Of a stretch of 9,136 nucleotides of DNA, positions 1 to 6,369 are shown one piece after another. Numbering within the stretch: position 1 is the stretch's first letter; every line of letters starts with the position of its first letter. The DNA comes from an uncultured Lachnospiraceae bacterium (GTDB taxonomy: Bacteria > Bacillota_A > Clostridia > Lachnospirales > Lachnospiraceae): positions 1 through 9,136 of the forward strand of contig USJM01000064.1 of the NCBI GenBank assembly GCA_900555005.1. Reading direction: 5' to 3'. Both the position numbers and the translations under genes were made by a program. The notes below the pieces were generated by a model. It worked only from the letters and a program-made list of their open reading frames with translations, searched no databases and had not been told where the DNA came from.

Positions 1-806
1 ATTGTTTACAGCACTGTTGAAAGAATCCCGCTCCCAAGTGGATTCCACCTATCTGCCCGAGCTCTACCAGACGATTGCGACAGAATACGGAGGTAACGAG
101 CGTACCTATGTGGATAGTCTTTATGCCCGCTCGGAGCTGACCACCCCCCGTGGATTGAAGCGTTTTCTGGAGCAGGACACCACCTATCAGATATATAATG
201 ACCCTGCCATCAACTTGGGCATCGACCTCATCACGAAGCTATTCGAGATGAATATGCAGGTACAGCAGGCTTCCGGTGAAATCGAGCGGAATGAACGTTT
301 GTTCAACTCTGCCGTGCGACGTATGTACGCATCTCGTAACTTCTATCCCGACGCCAACTCCACCATGCGTTTGAGTTTTGGCACTGTCTGCGGTTATGCC
401 CCCTTGACGGAGCGGAATATGATTATTATACCACCGCGAAAGGTATTCTGGAGAAAGTCAGAGCCCATGCGGCGATGTGGATTTTGAAGTGCAGCCTGAG
501 TTGCTATCCCTTCTTTCCTCCGGTGATTTCGGTAGATATGCCGATGAGAAGGGCAAAATGAAGGTGTGCTTCATCTCTAATAATGACATTACGGGTGGCA
601 ATAGTGGTAGTGCGATGATCAATTCGAAAGGTGAATTGCTGGGGTTGGCTTTCGATGGAAACTGGGAAGCTATGGGCAGTGATATTCTTTATGAACCGAA
701 GATGCAGCGTACCATCGGGGTAGATGTACGCTACATACTGTTTATGATTGAGAAGTATGGGAAGGCAGGAAATCTGATTCAGGAACTGAAGCTTGCCAAT
801 CCTTAA
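1..806 (+). CDS. S46 family dipeptidyl-peptidase (DPP7-like), C-terminal part, with two apparent 1-base deletions
   Basis: This is the C-terminal roughly 270 residues of a periplasmic/outer-membrane-associated serine dipeptidyl-peptidase of the S46 family, which removes dipeptides from peptide N termini in Bacteroidetes and some Proteobacteria. The start lies left of the window; the full family length is about 700 residues. The catalytic serine sits in the motif TGGNSGSA (about 594-617), followed by GLAFDGNWEAM, a family hallmark. The residue 18 after the serine is Gly; from the P. gingivalis literature this position is Gly in DPP7 (hydrophobic P1) and Arg in DPP11 (acidic P1), so DPP7-type specificity is inferred. 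The frame breaks twice. Near 394-402 a C run appears one base short (restored: GYAPLDGAEYDYYTTAKG). Near 473-476 a G is missing (restored: AHAGDVDFEVQPE). Both are 1-base losses in homopolymers and look like sequencing errors. It converges on ahpF with a 38-bp gap. Confident in the family, less in the subtype. Confidence 0.88.
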
Positions 807-844
807 CGTGTGCCCCCTGCCTATACTTTTATGGGTGATATTTT

Positions 845-1219
845 CTAAATCACTCCACGGATACGGTCATCGAATGCCGAGAGTGCTGCCTTTGCCCCTT
901 CGCCCATGGCAATGACTATCTGCTTGTAGGGAACATTCGATACATCCCCTGCCGCATATACCCCCGGAAGTGTGGTACGGCAGAAAGCGTCAATCTTAAT
1001 CTCCCCGGTCGGAGTCGTTTCCAGCTTGTTGCGGAAAGGAGCGCTGTTGGCTGCCAAACCGATTTGCACGAAGATGCCGTCTAACGGGAAGTCGCGTTCC
1101 TCGCCGGTAAGGCGGTCCTTGATGCGGATAGAAGTTACTTTTTCCCCGTTTCCATCAACTTTAATGGTCTGTGACGAGGTAAAGATTTCCACATTCGGCA
1201 GGCTCCGGGCTTTCTCTTG
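845..1219 (-). CDS. ahpF: Alkyl hydroperoxide reductase subunit F (C-terminal fragment, cut by the junction)
   Basis: This is the last 124 residues of an AhpF/thioredoxin-reductase-like flavoprotein, which passes electrons from NAD(P)H to the peroxiredoxin AhpC in the cytoplasm. The sequence shows the C-terminal FAD-binding signature VYAAGDVSNVPYKQIVIAMG followed by GEGAKAALSAFDDR, typical of AhpF; plain thioredoxin reductases usually differ here. Upstream it carries the segment LDGIFVQIGLAANS and an N-terminal edge reading QEKARSLPNVEIFTSS. Reading further back, codons at 1220-1222 onward (Ser-Gly) no longer fit the family, because the sequence has become potB on the other strand. The NADH-binding domain, redox CxxC and N-terminal domain are therefore missing from this contig and not necessarily from the organism. 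The frame is intact. Residue choice resembles Bacteroides homologues. The stop at 845-847 faces the S46 gene stop. A stand-alone TrxB-like protein is the less likely alternative. Confidence 0.86.
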   Translation of the reverse strand, partial: QEKARSLPNVEIFTSSQTIKVDGNGEKVTSIRIKDRLTGEERDFPLDGIFVQIGLAANSAPFRNKLETTPTGEIKIDAFCRTTLPGVYAAGDVSNVPYKQIVIAMGEGAKAALSAFDDRIRGVI

Positions 1220-1220
1220 T
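1200..1220. other. Chimeric junction between Bacteroidetes-like and Firmicutes-like DNA
   Basis: Minus-strand codons fit AhpF as far right as 1219 (QEKARSLPN). Plus-strand codons fit PotB from about 1201 (GSGLSLVLMAF). About 20 bases are thus compatible with both genes, which sit on opposite strands and come from different phyla. No transposase, integrase, repeat or attachment site is visible. A short shared word bridging two unrelated genes is what a k-mer-overlap misjoin or a chimeric read produces. This is inference from the translated sequence. Confidence 0.82.
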
Positions 1221-1302
1221 CCTGATGGCCTTTATCCTGGTTTCAATGGCCATTATGCAGCATTTCGATACCGACGAGGAGGCAGCAAAAACGATCCTAT
1301 GA
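1201..1302 (+). CDS. potB: Spermidine/putrescine ABC transporter permease PotB, C-terminal tail only
   Basis: The last 33 codons of an inner-membrane permease are present: GSGLSLVLMAFILVSMAIMQ is the final transmembrane helix, followed by a short acidic cytoplasmic tail (HFDTDEEAAKTIL) and TGA at 1300-1302. The fragment alone is weak evidence, but the next gene is potC and the two overlap by 4 bases (ATGA), the usual arrangement of potABCD operons with translational coupling. PotB pairs with PotC to form the membrane channel for polyamine import. The rest of the gene is lost at the junction on its left. Confidence 0.72.
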   Translation, partial: GSGLSLVLMAFILVSMAIMQHFDTDEEAAKTIL

Positions 1303-2113
1303 AGAAAATCATTTCCCGTATCTATGTGATATTTGTCTTCATCCTGCTGTATGCGCCGATCGCTGTCCTGATTGCCTTCAGCTTCAACAATTCCAGAACA
1401 CGGGCCAAATGGGGCGGATTTACCTTCAGATGGTATCTTCAGATGTTCCAGGATGCTGAGATCATGGGGGCGCTTCGCAATACACTGATCCTTGCGCTGC
1501 TTTCCGCAACCATTGCTACGCTCCTCGGACTGATGGCTTCCCTGTCACTGAACAGGATGAAGAGACGGAACCGGACCGTTATGCTCAGCGTCCTCAATAT
1601 TCCGATGCTGAACGCCGACATCGTGACCGGCATCTCACTGATGCTGATCTTCATCGCCTTCGGGCAGTTTCTCTCTCATTACGGCTACACCATTGTCTTT
1701 GGTTTCGGAACCGTCCTGGTCGGTCATATCACGTTCAACATTCCATACACGGTCATGTCGATTCTGCCGAGAGTTTCAGCGATCAATCCAAGCACCTATG
1801 AGGCTGCTCTGGATCTCGGGGCAAGTCCGTCTCAGGCATTCCGGAAGGTTGTCTTTCCGACATCCTGCCCGGAATTCTTTCCGGGTTCCTCCTCGCCTTT
1901 ACGCTGTCGCTCGACGACTTCGTGATCACTCATTTTGTGAAAGGTCCCGGCTTTGACACCCTCTCGACGAAGATCTACACGGAGGTTCGAAAAGGAATCA
2001 AGCCGGAAATGTATGCGCTCTCCACCCTTCTTTTTCTGGGTGTCCTTCTTTTACTGATCGTTGTTGAAAAAGGAAAGGGAGCACGAAATAAGAACCGAAA
2101 ACCAGCATACTGA
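1299..2113 (+). CDS. potC: Spermidine/putrescine ABC transporter permease PotC (one apparent 1-base deletion)
   Basis: This is a membrane permease of the polyamine importer, partner of PotB and driven by PotA (not in the window). The protein starts MKKIISRIYVIF with a first transmembrane helix at residues about 7-28 and several further hydrophobic helices. The EAA loop that contacts the ATPase, EAALDLGASPSQAFRKVVFP, begins at residue 168. Directly after it, at about 1858, the frame breaks. Shifting by one base restores the expected continuation DILPGILSGFLLAFTLSLDD and the C-terminal helix ending in GKGARNKNRKPAY. With one base restored the product is 271 residues, normal for PotC. The start ATG overlaps the potB stop. 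The C-terminal segment SLDDFVITHFVKGPG is strongly PotC-like. A deletion in the reads is more likely than a true pseudogene, since other genes on this contig show the same fault. Confidence 0.9.
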
Positions 2114-2135
2114 CGATTTGAAGGAGATTTTTGCC

Positions 2136-3355
2136 ATGAAGACAAGAAACAAGGTGCTTGCCCCCATCCTGATCGGCGCACTTGCCTGCGGCCTGACAAC
2201 CGGCTGCCTTCAGAAGGTGGATGACACAGAAATCACGCAGAAAACCGCTCCGGCCGCTGAGACCGCTGCTTCCTCTGCCCCTTCTGGAAATACGGCTTCC
2301 TCGGAAGACGGTTCCGGGACGGAGCCTTCCATCTCTGGCACAGAAAGTGCCTCGGGTGCAGATGCCGCCAGTCAGACCGGGTCCGGTGTTGTCTATGTCT
2401 ATAACTGGGGTGAATACATGGATCCGGAAGTCCCGAAGGATTTTGAGAAGGAAACCGGTATCAAGGTTGTCTATGACGAGTTTGAGACGAATGAAATCAT
2501 GTACCCGAAGGTAGCTGCCGGTGCCGCCACCTATGACCTGATCTGCCCCTCCGATTACATGATCTCCAAGATGATCGAGAACGATCTGCTGCAGCCGATC
2601 AACTTTGACCATGTCCCGAATGTCAAGAACATTGATGAGACCTATATGAAGCAGTCCCAGGGGTTTGATCCTGGCAACAAGTACTCCATCCCCTACTGCT
2701 GGGGTACCGTCGGCATCCTCTACAACACATCCATGGTCAAGGAAAAGGTTGATTCCTGGAATATTCTCTGGGACGAAAAGTACAAGGACAATATTCTGAT
2801 GCAAGACTCAGTCCGCGATGCGTTCATGGCGCGGAGGAGATTCTCGGATATGACATGAACACGACGAAGGAGGATGAAGTTTCCAAGGCTGCAGACCTGC
2901 TGATCAAACAGAAGCCGCTCGTACAGGCCTATGTTATTGACCAGGTTCGGGACAAGATGATCGGCGGCGAAGCGGCTCTCGGTGTCATCTACTCCGGCGA
3001 GGCCATTTATACAAAACGTGAGAATCCGGATCTTGAATATGTCATTCCGAAGGAGGGCACCAACGTCTGGATCGATTCCTGGGTGATTCCGAAGAATGCC
3101 AAGAACGTAGAAAATGCCGAAAAGTTTCTCAACTACCTCTGCAGGGGGGATGTTGCTGAGAAGAACTTTGAGTACATCACCTACTCGACCCCGAACAAAG
3201 CGGCAAGAGACCTGATCCAGGACGAGGATATCCGGAATTCCACCGTCGCCTTCCCGACGGCTGATATGCTGAAGAATTCCGAGGTCTACACCTACCTGGG
3301 TGAAGACGGAGATGCACTCTACAACAAATACTGGGAAAAGGTCAAGTCAAGCTGA
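2136..3355 (+). CDS. potD: Spermidine/putrescine-binding lipoprotein PotD (one apparent 1-base deletion)
   Basis: This is the extracellular substrate-binding lipoprotein of the polyamine importer. The start ATG follows AAGGAG (2121-2126) by nine bases. The signal peptide ends in a lipobox LTTGC with the lipidated Cys at residue 24. A low-complexity Ser/Thr/Ala/Glu-rich linker of about 60 residues (25-85) lifts the domain off the membrane. The mature fold opens with VVYVYNWGEYMDPEVPKDFE. Family marks include GILYNTSMV, IGGEAALGVIYSGEA and NVWIDSWVIPK, whose Trp and Asp (about residues 312 and 314) align with the ligand-contacting Trp-x-Asp of E. coli PotD. The frame breaks at about 2830-2831; restoring one base gives DAFMAAEEILGYDMNTTK and a 406-residue protein. 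It begins 22 bp after potC and ends just before a terminator, so it is the last gene of the operon. Whether it prefers spermidine or putrescine cannot be read from the sequence. Confidence 0.9.
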
Positions 3356-3382
3356 GCCTCGGTCAGCTCCTTATCATTCTCG

Positions 3383-3410
3383 GAAAGCCGGACAGTTCTG
3401 TCCGGCTTTC
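3383..3410 (+). terminator. Hairpin terminator of the pot operon
   Basis: A perfect 12-bp stem (GAAAGCCGGACA at 3383-3394 with TGTCCGGCTTTC at 3399-3410) encloses a 4-base loop, 28 bases after the potD stop. The T tract after it is short and interrupted (TTTCTTCC), so termination may be incomplete. It separates the pot operon from the pseudouridine synthase gene. Confidence 0.78.
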
Positions 3411-3515
3411 TTCCTGCCCCGCACCTTTGCCCGTGCTTCCACGCTGTTCTCTGCGGTGAATCGGGCTGTATGCCCTGGTCTGCTGAGCTTCAGGCCGTTT
3501 CAGAAAGGATGTCCG

Positions 3516-4512
3516 ATGAGACGAGAAATCATCTACCATATCACCAGTCAGCCATTCACACTTGGGCGTCCTGCAACGGCCTCGGAGTATCTCAGGAGCC
3601 TCGGTTACTCCCGGCACCTGATGACTTATCTCCGGCACCACCCCCATACTCTGTTTGTCAACGGCATGGATGTGTTCACAAACCATCCCCTGAGAGCAGG
3701 GGACGAACTGCGCGCTCTTTTCTCAGATGATGATGTTTCAGAATCCGGACTTCACATTATCCCAAACCATATGAAGCTGGACATCGTCTATGAAGACGAG
3801 GATATCCTTGTCGTCAACAAACCGCCCTATCTTCCCGTACAGCCCTCTCTCGGCCATCGTGAGTGGACCCTCGGGAATGGTGTCACTGCCTACTATGAGG
3901 AGCAGGGGTTGTCATTTGTCTACCGCTGTATCAACCGGCTTGATAAAAATACCAGCGGGCTGGTGCTGATTGCGAAGAATATGGCGAGCGCTGCCATCCT
4001 CTACGATGCGATGAAGCGCAGGGAGATCCACAGAGAATACTTCTCCATCGTGCACGGCCGTCTGTCCGACAGCATTTGTGCAACCTCTCCATGTCCCGCA
4101 GACAATGATCATCATGCCGCTGCCGTCTGGCCGGAGTTTCCACGGATTTGCCAGGTGTAATCGATCTTCCGATCGCACGGGTTCCAGGCTCGACGATCAT
4201 GCGAAGGGTCAGTCTCCCGGACGGCAAACGCGCGGTGACTCATTTCAAGCCGTCCTATATGATGCAGAGACTGATACCACCGCGCTCCGAATCCGCCTGG
4301 AAACAGGCAGAACACATCAGATCCGCGTTCATATGGCAGCGATCGGCCATCCGGTTGCCGGTGACGGAATGTATGGTACAACAGACGGTCTGATCGGCAG
4401 GCAGGCGCTTCACTCGAGAATTCTGGAATTCCGCCATCCGATCACCGGACAGAAGCTACATTTTGAGTGTCCGATTCCGAAGGATATGCTCATTTTTGCT
4501 TTACAGGTGTGA
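3516..4512 (+). CDS. RluA-family RNA pseudouridine synthase (two apparent frame breaks)
   Basis: This enzyme isomerises uridine to pseudouridine in rRNA or tRNA. The ATG at 3516 follows AGAAAGGA by about six bases. Residues about 13-75 resemble an S4-type RNA-binding domain (LRSLGYSRHLMTYLR, LFVNG, LRAGDEL). The catalytic domain follows: DEDILVVNKPPYLPVQPS, then INRLDKNTSGLVLIAKN with the catalytic Asp at residue 143. After IHREYFSIVHGRLSD (ending near 4070) the frame moves by one base somewhere before about 4150, giving DLPGVIDLPIARVPGS. It moves again near 4249 (an AAGG probably read as AAG), giving AVLYDAETDTTALRIRLETG and the conserved GRTHQIRVHMAAIGHPVAGD. With two bases restored it has about 332 residues, slightly above the usual 300-320. 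RluD/YhcT-like paralogues cannot be told apart here, so no symbol is assigned. The stretch 4071-4147 is poorly matched in all frames. Confidence 0.86.
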
Positions 4513-4520
4513 ATGAACCA

Positions 4521-4548
4521 TTGTGATACGCTTGTAACGTTGTATAAT
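4521..4548 (+). promoter_or_regulatory. Sigma-70-type promoter for the TetR-family gene
   Basis: TTGTGA (4521-4526), a 16-bp spacer and a perfect TATAAT (4543-4548) lie just after the rluA stop. The predicted start of transcription near 4555 gives a leader of about 36 bases before the ATG at 4591. The promoter's presence argues against translation starting at the upstream in-frame ATG at 4513. Confidence 0.7.
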
Positions 4549-4590
4549 AGGGGCATCAGATTATGTCAGATTGAGGGGTGCGAAAGGGAT

Positions 4591-5169
4591 ATGGAACCAG
4601 CCCGTATCAGAATCAAACAGGCCTTCCGAAGCCTGCTTTCAAAAGAAGCGTTTTCAAAGATCTCCGTCGCGGAGATCTGCAGAGAGGCGAAGCTGTCACG
4701 TGTTACCTTCTACCTGTGGTATGACGGAAAAGACACCCTGCTGAATGACTGTTTTCAGGACATTGTGAACGAGGGTATGCACTATTTCTCCCAGTTCAGA
4801 ACAGATTCTTCTGTCAGCTCTGTCAAAACAGATTGTCATGCGCTTCTGGAGACGATTTTCTATCTGGCCAGTGAATATCATGAATTCGCTTCCCATTTGT
4901 TCATCGACTCCGGAAGGGAAGATCAGTTTCTCTATTCCCGCTTCAACTCAATTGTTATGCAGAAGGTAACGGAACTGATGAAAGAGCATTCCGGTCAGAT
5001 CGCAAGTCCTTTGACATTGAATGAGACTGCAAGCTTTCTGGCAGGCGGGCTGGCCAGCATGATCCGTGAGGATCTGAAGAGCGGACTTCCCTCCTCAACC
5101 GTTCACGAGCATGCTTCGGCGATGCTGGATCATGTCCTGTCAACAGGACTTTTCATCTCTGATTGCTGA
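4591..5169 (+). CDS. TetR/AcrR-family transcriptional regulator
   Basis: This is a predicted 192-residue cytoplasmic DNA-binding regulator, probably a dimer and most often a repressor. The N-terminal helix-turn-helix spans about residues 10-50: AFRSLLSKEAFSKISVAEIC, then REAKLSRVTFYLWYDGKDTL, where a recognition-helix R/STFY-type motif appears as RVTFYLWY. The C-terminal part is all-helical with no recognisable ligand pocket, as usual for the family. The start at 4591 is chosen because a clean promoter lies inside the longer frame that opens at 4513, and because the TetR homology begins at MEPARIRIKQAF. GAGGGG (4573-4578) or AAAGGG close to the ATG may serve as ribosome-binding site; neither has ideal spacing. 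It is a single-gene unit between rluA and a strong terminator. Its ligand and targets are not evident; no operator-like palindrome is seen at its own promoter. Confidence 0.85.
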   Translation: MEPARIRIKQAFRSLLSKEAFSKISVAEICREAKLSRVTFYLWYDGKDTLLNDCFQDIVNEGMHYFSQFRTDSSVSSVKTDCHALLETIFYLASEYHEFASHLFIDSGREDQFLYSRFNSIVMQKVTELMKEHSGQIASPLTLNETASFLAGGLASMIREDLKSGLPSSTVHEHASAMLDHVLSTGLFISDC

Positions 5170-5209
5170 CTTCAGGGTTCATATCGCTGGTGTGCGTTCC
5201 CCTTCATGA

Positions 5210-5243
5210 AAAGGAGCTGCAGGCTTTCGCCTGCAGCTCCTTT
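5210..5243. terminator. Bidirectional hairpin terminator between tetR and metQ
   Basis: A perfect 15-bp stem (5210-5224 with 5229-5243, arms AAAGGAGCTGCAGGC and GCCTGCAGCTCCTTT) closes a TTTC loop. It lies 40 bases past the TetR stop and 37 bases past the metQ stop on the other strand. The outer A/T pairs give short T tracts in both directions, so it can end both convergent transcripts. Confidence 0.88.
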
Positions 5244-5280
5244 CTGACTGTGTTTATTGGAAGACTCCGCTTTCCGATGA

Positions 5281-6180
5281 TTACTCTGCCTCTGTAGCCG
5301 CTTCTGTCTCCGCCTCTGTCGAAGCCTCAACAGTTCCCTCAAACGGTACAACCGCTCCCTTGTAGGTATCCTCGATGTACTTCTTCACCTCGTCACCCTT
5401 CAGGACATCGACAAGCGCCTTGATCTTCGGTTCGTTCTGATTTCCTTCCTTCACTGCGATGATGTTGACATACTGCTGGATGGCTGCGGAATCAGCTGTC
5501 TCGACTGCAAGCGCATCACTGCCTGCATTCAGGCCGGCCTGAAGCGCGTAGTTGCCGTTCAGGACGACAAACGCTGCATCACCTGTGTGCTCGGAAACGG
5601 ACTCCGCATCGAACTCCTCAATGTCAAGGTTGTGCGGATTTTCCGCAATGTCAAGCTTTGTCGCATTGATAGTGACACCGTCCTTCAGCTTGATCAGGCC
5701 ATTCGCCTCCAGAAGGAGCAGAGCCCTTGCCTCGTTCGTCGTATCATTCGGGACTGCAACTACGTCTCCGTCCGCCACATCGTCAAGGCTGGACTTTGTT
5801 CCCGGATAGATGCCGAACGGCTCATAGTGAATGTCCCCTGCATCAACCAGATGGGTTCCGTGCTCTTTATTGAAGGCATTCAGATAATTGATGTGCTGGA
5901 AGTAGTTCGCATCGAACTCTCCGCTCTCCACCACATTGTTCGGCTGGATATAATCGTCGAATACGGTGTACTCAAGATCGTACCCCTTCGCCTTCAGCAG
6001 CGGCTTTGCAAACTCCAGGATCTCTGCGTGCGGCGTGGAAGACGCTGCAACGGTAATCTTCTCGAGATCTCCGGATGCAGCCTCTGTAGAAGTTTCTGTC
6101 TCTCCTGCAAATGCTGCAAACGGAAGTGCTCCCAGCGCAAGGGCGCCTGCCAGAACAGCTGCGATAACGGATTTTTTCAT
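5281..6180 (-). CDS. metQ: Methionine-binding protein MetQ (NlpA family), lacking a lipobox cysteine
   Basis: This is the extracytoplasmic substrate-binding protein of the MetNIQ D/L-methionine importer, 299 residues. The signal peptide MKKSVIAAVLAGALALGALP ends in AFA-GE, giving a type I signal-peptidase site after residue 25. The family normally has a lipobox Cys, but no cysteine occurs anywhere in this protein. The NlpA fold follows: TPHAEILEFAKPLL, DDYIQPNNVVESGEFDANYF, then QHINYLNAFNKEHG, IHYEPFGIYPG, VAVPNDTTNEARALLLLEAN and GDAAFVVLNGNYA, all characteristic of MetQ. Both ends carry short Thr/Glu/Ala repeats (ETETSTEAAS after the signal; EASTEAETEAATEAE at the C terminus). The ribosome-binding site AGGAG is at 6190-6186. 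It lies 189 bp downstream of metI and has its own promoter, leader hairpin and upstream regulatory sites, so it can be expressed above metNI. Methionine specificity rests on homology and on neighbouring metN with a NIL domain. Confidence 0.92.
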   Translation of the reverse strand: MKKSVIAAVLAGALALGALPFAAFAGETETSTEAASGDLEKITVAASSTPHAEILEFAKPLLKAKGYDLEYTVFDDYIQPNNVVESGEFDANYFQHINYLNAFNKEHGTHLVDAGDIHYEPFGIYPGTKSSLDDVADGDVVAVPNDTTNEARALLLLEANGLIKLKDGVTINATKLDIAENPHNLDIEEFDAESVSEHTGDAAFVVLNGNYALQAGLNAGSDALAVETADSAAIQQYVNIIAVKEGNQNEPKIKALVDVLKGDEVKKYIEDTYKGAVVPFEGTVEASTEAETEAATEAE

Positions 6181-6207
6181 AATCTCTCCTCTTTTCTTTC
6201 CTGTGAT

Positions 6208-6264
6208 GAATTCCCTGTACGGAAATATGTCTCAGCGCAACGCCTACATATCCTACAGGAATTC
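6208..6264 (-). ncRNA. Long imperfect hairpin in the metQ 5' leader
   Basis: In the predicted metQ leader, GAATTCCTGTA (6264-6254) pairs with TACAGGGAATTC (6219-6208) with one bulged G. Inside it GGA/TATGT (6253-6246) pairs with ACATA/TCC (6230-6221) around a 2-base bulge. An apical GCG-TTG-CGC (6243-6235) may close the top. In all about 22 pairs form over 57 nucleotides, between the transcription start and the ribosome-binding site. It matches no riboswitch family I recognise (not S-box). It may protect the mRNA end or regulate translation; function is inferred only. Confidence 0.55.
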
Positions 6265-6289
6265 TTCATTTTGTTTCGGTGATGAAGTG

Positions 6290-6319
6290 ATCATACCACA
6301 GCATTTCCGAAAGTGTTAA
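6290..6319 (-). promoter_or_regulatory. metQ promoter with extended -10
   Basis: On the minus strand TTAACA (6319-6314), an 18-bp spacer and TATGAT (6295-6290) preceded by TG at the extended -10 position form a good housekeeping promoter. Predicted transcription starts near 6283, about 100 bases before the metQ ATG. It lies after metI, so metQ is not solely dependent on read-through from metN-metI. Confidence 0.68.
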
Positions 6320-6343
6320 TACCTGATAGTTATTATCAGGTAT
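6319..6343. promoter_or_regulatory. Perfect palindrome abutting the metQ -35 box (candidate operator)
   Basis: Arms ATACCTGATA (6319-6328) and TATCAGGTAT (6334-6343) are exact inverted repeats around a 5-base spacer. The centre is near -48 relative to the predicted metQ start, and one end shares a base with the -35 hexamer. No T tract follows on either strand, so it is not a terminator. Half-sites TGATA/TATCA resemble those I recall for the LysR-type regulator CmbR, but with a 5-base spacer, not 9. Position suits an activator contact site or a repressor operator. Confidence 0.6.
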
Positions 6344-6357
6344 AGGGATTCTCTATA
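6341..6357. promoter_or_regulatory. MET-box-like LysR-type regulator site upstream of metQ
   Basis: TATAG-GGATTCT-CTATA is a perfect 5-bp-arm inverted repeat with T-N11-A geometry. Its outer arms equal those of the streptococcal MetR/MtaR MET-box (TATAGTTTNAAACTATA, from memory). The centre, 6349, is about 66 bases upstream of the predicted metQ start, the usual place for a LysR-type recognition site. A near copy lies between lysR and metN. Confidence 0.58.
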
Positions 6358-6369
6358 GCCATCGAAATT

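Noticed and set aside
1200..1220. Horizontal transfer border between Bacteroidetes and Firmicutes DNA
   Set aside because: Both genes are cut mid-frame, no integrase, repeat or att site is visible, and the joint is a short word fitting both genes. A chimera explains it better.
1850..1865. Programmed ribosomal frameshift in potC
   Set aside because: No convincing slippery site plus structure, and the same 1-base loss occurs in four other unrelated genes.
1998..2804. Long minus-strand open frame antisense to potC/potD
   Set aside because: It mirrors the potD coding sequence, has no recognisable domain, and the plus strand carries clear PotD homology.
4513..4590. N-terminal extension of the TetR protein from the ATG at 4513
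   Set aside because: The extension contains a consensus promoter (TTGTGA-N16-TATAAT) and has no TetR similarity.
5587..6282. Long plus-strand open frame antisense to metQ
   Set aside because: It is a shadow of the metQ reading frame with cysteine/arginine-rich, domain-free translation.
6319..6343. Palindrome as a metI terminator
   Set aside because: Neither side is followed by a T tract and the stem is AT-rich; its position at the metQ -35 fits an operator better.
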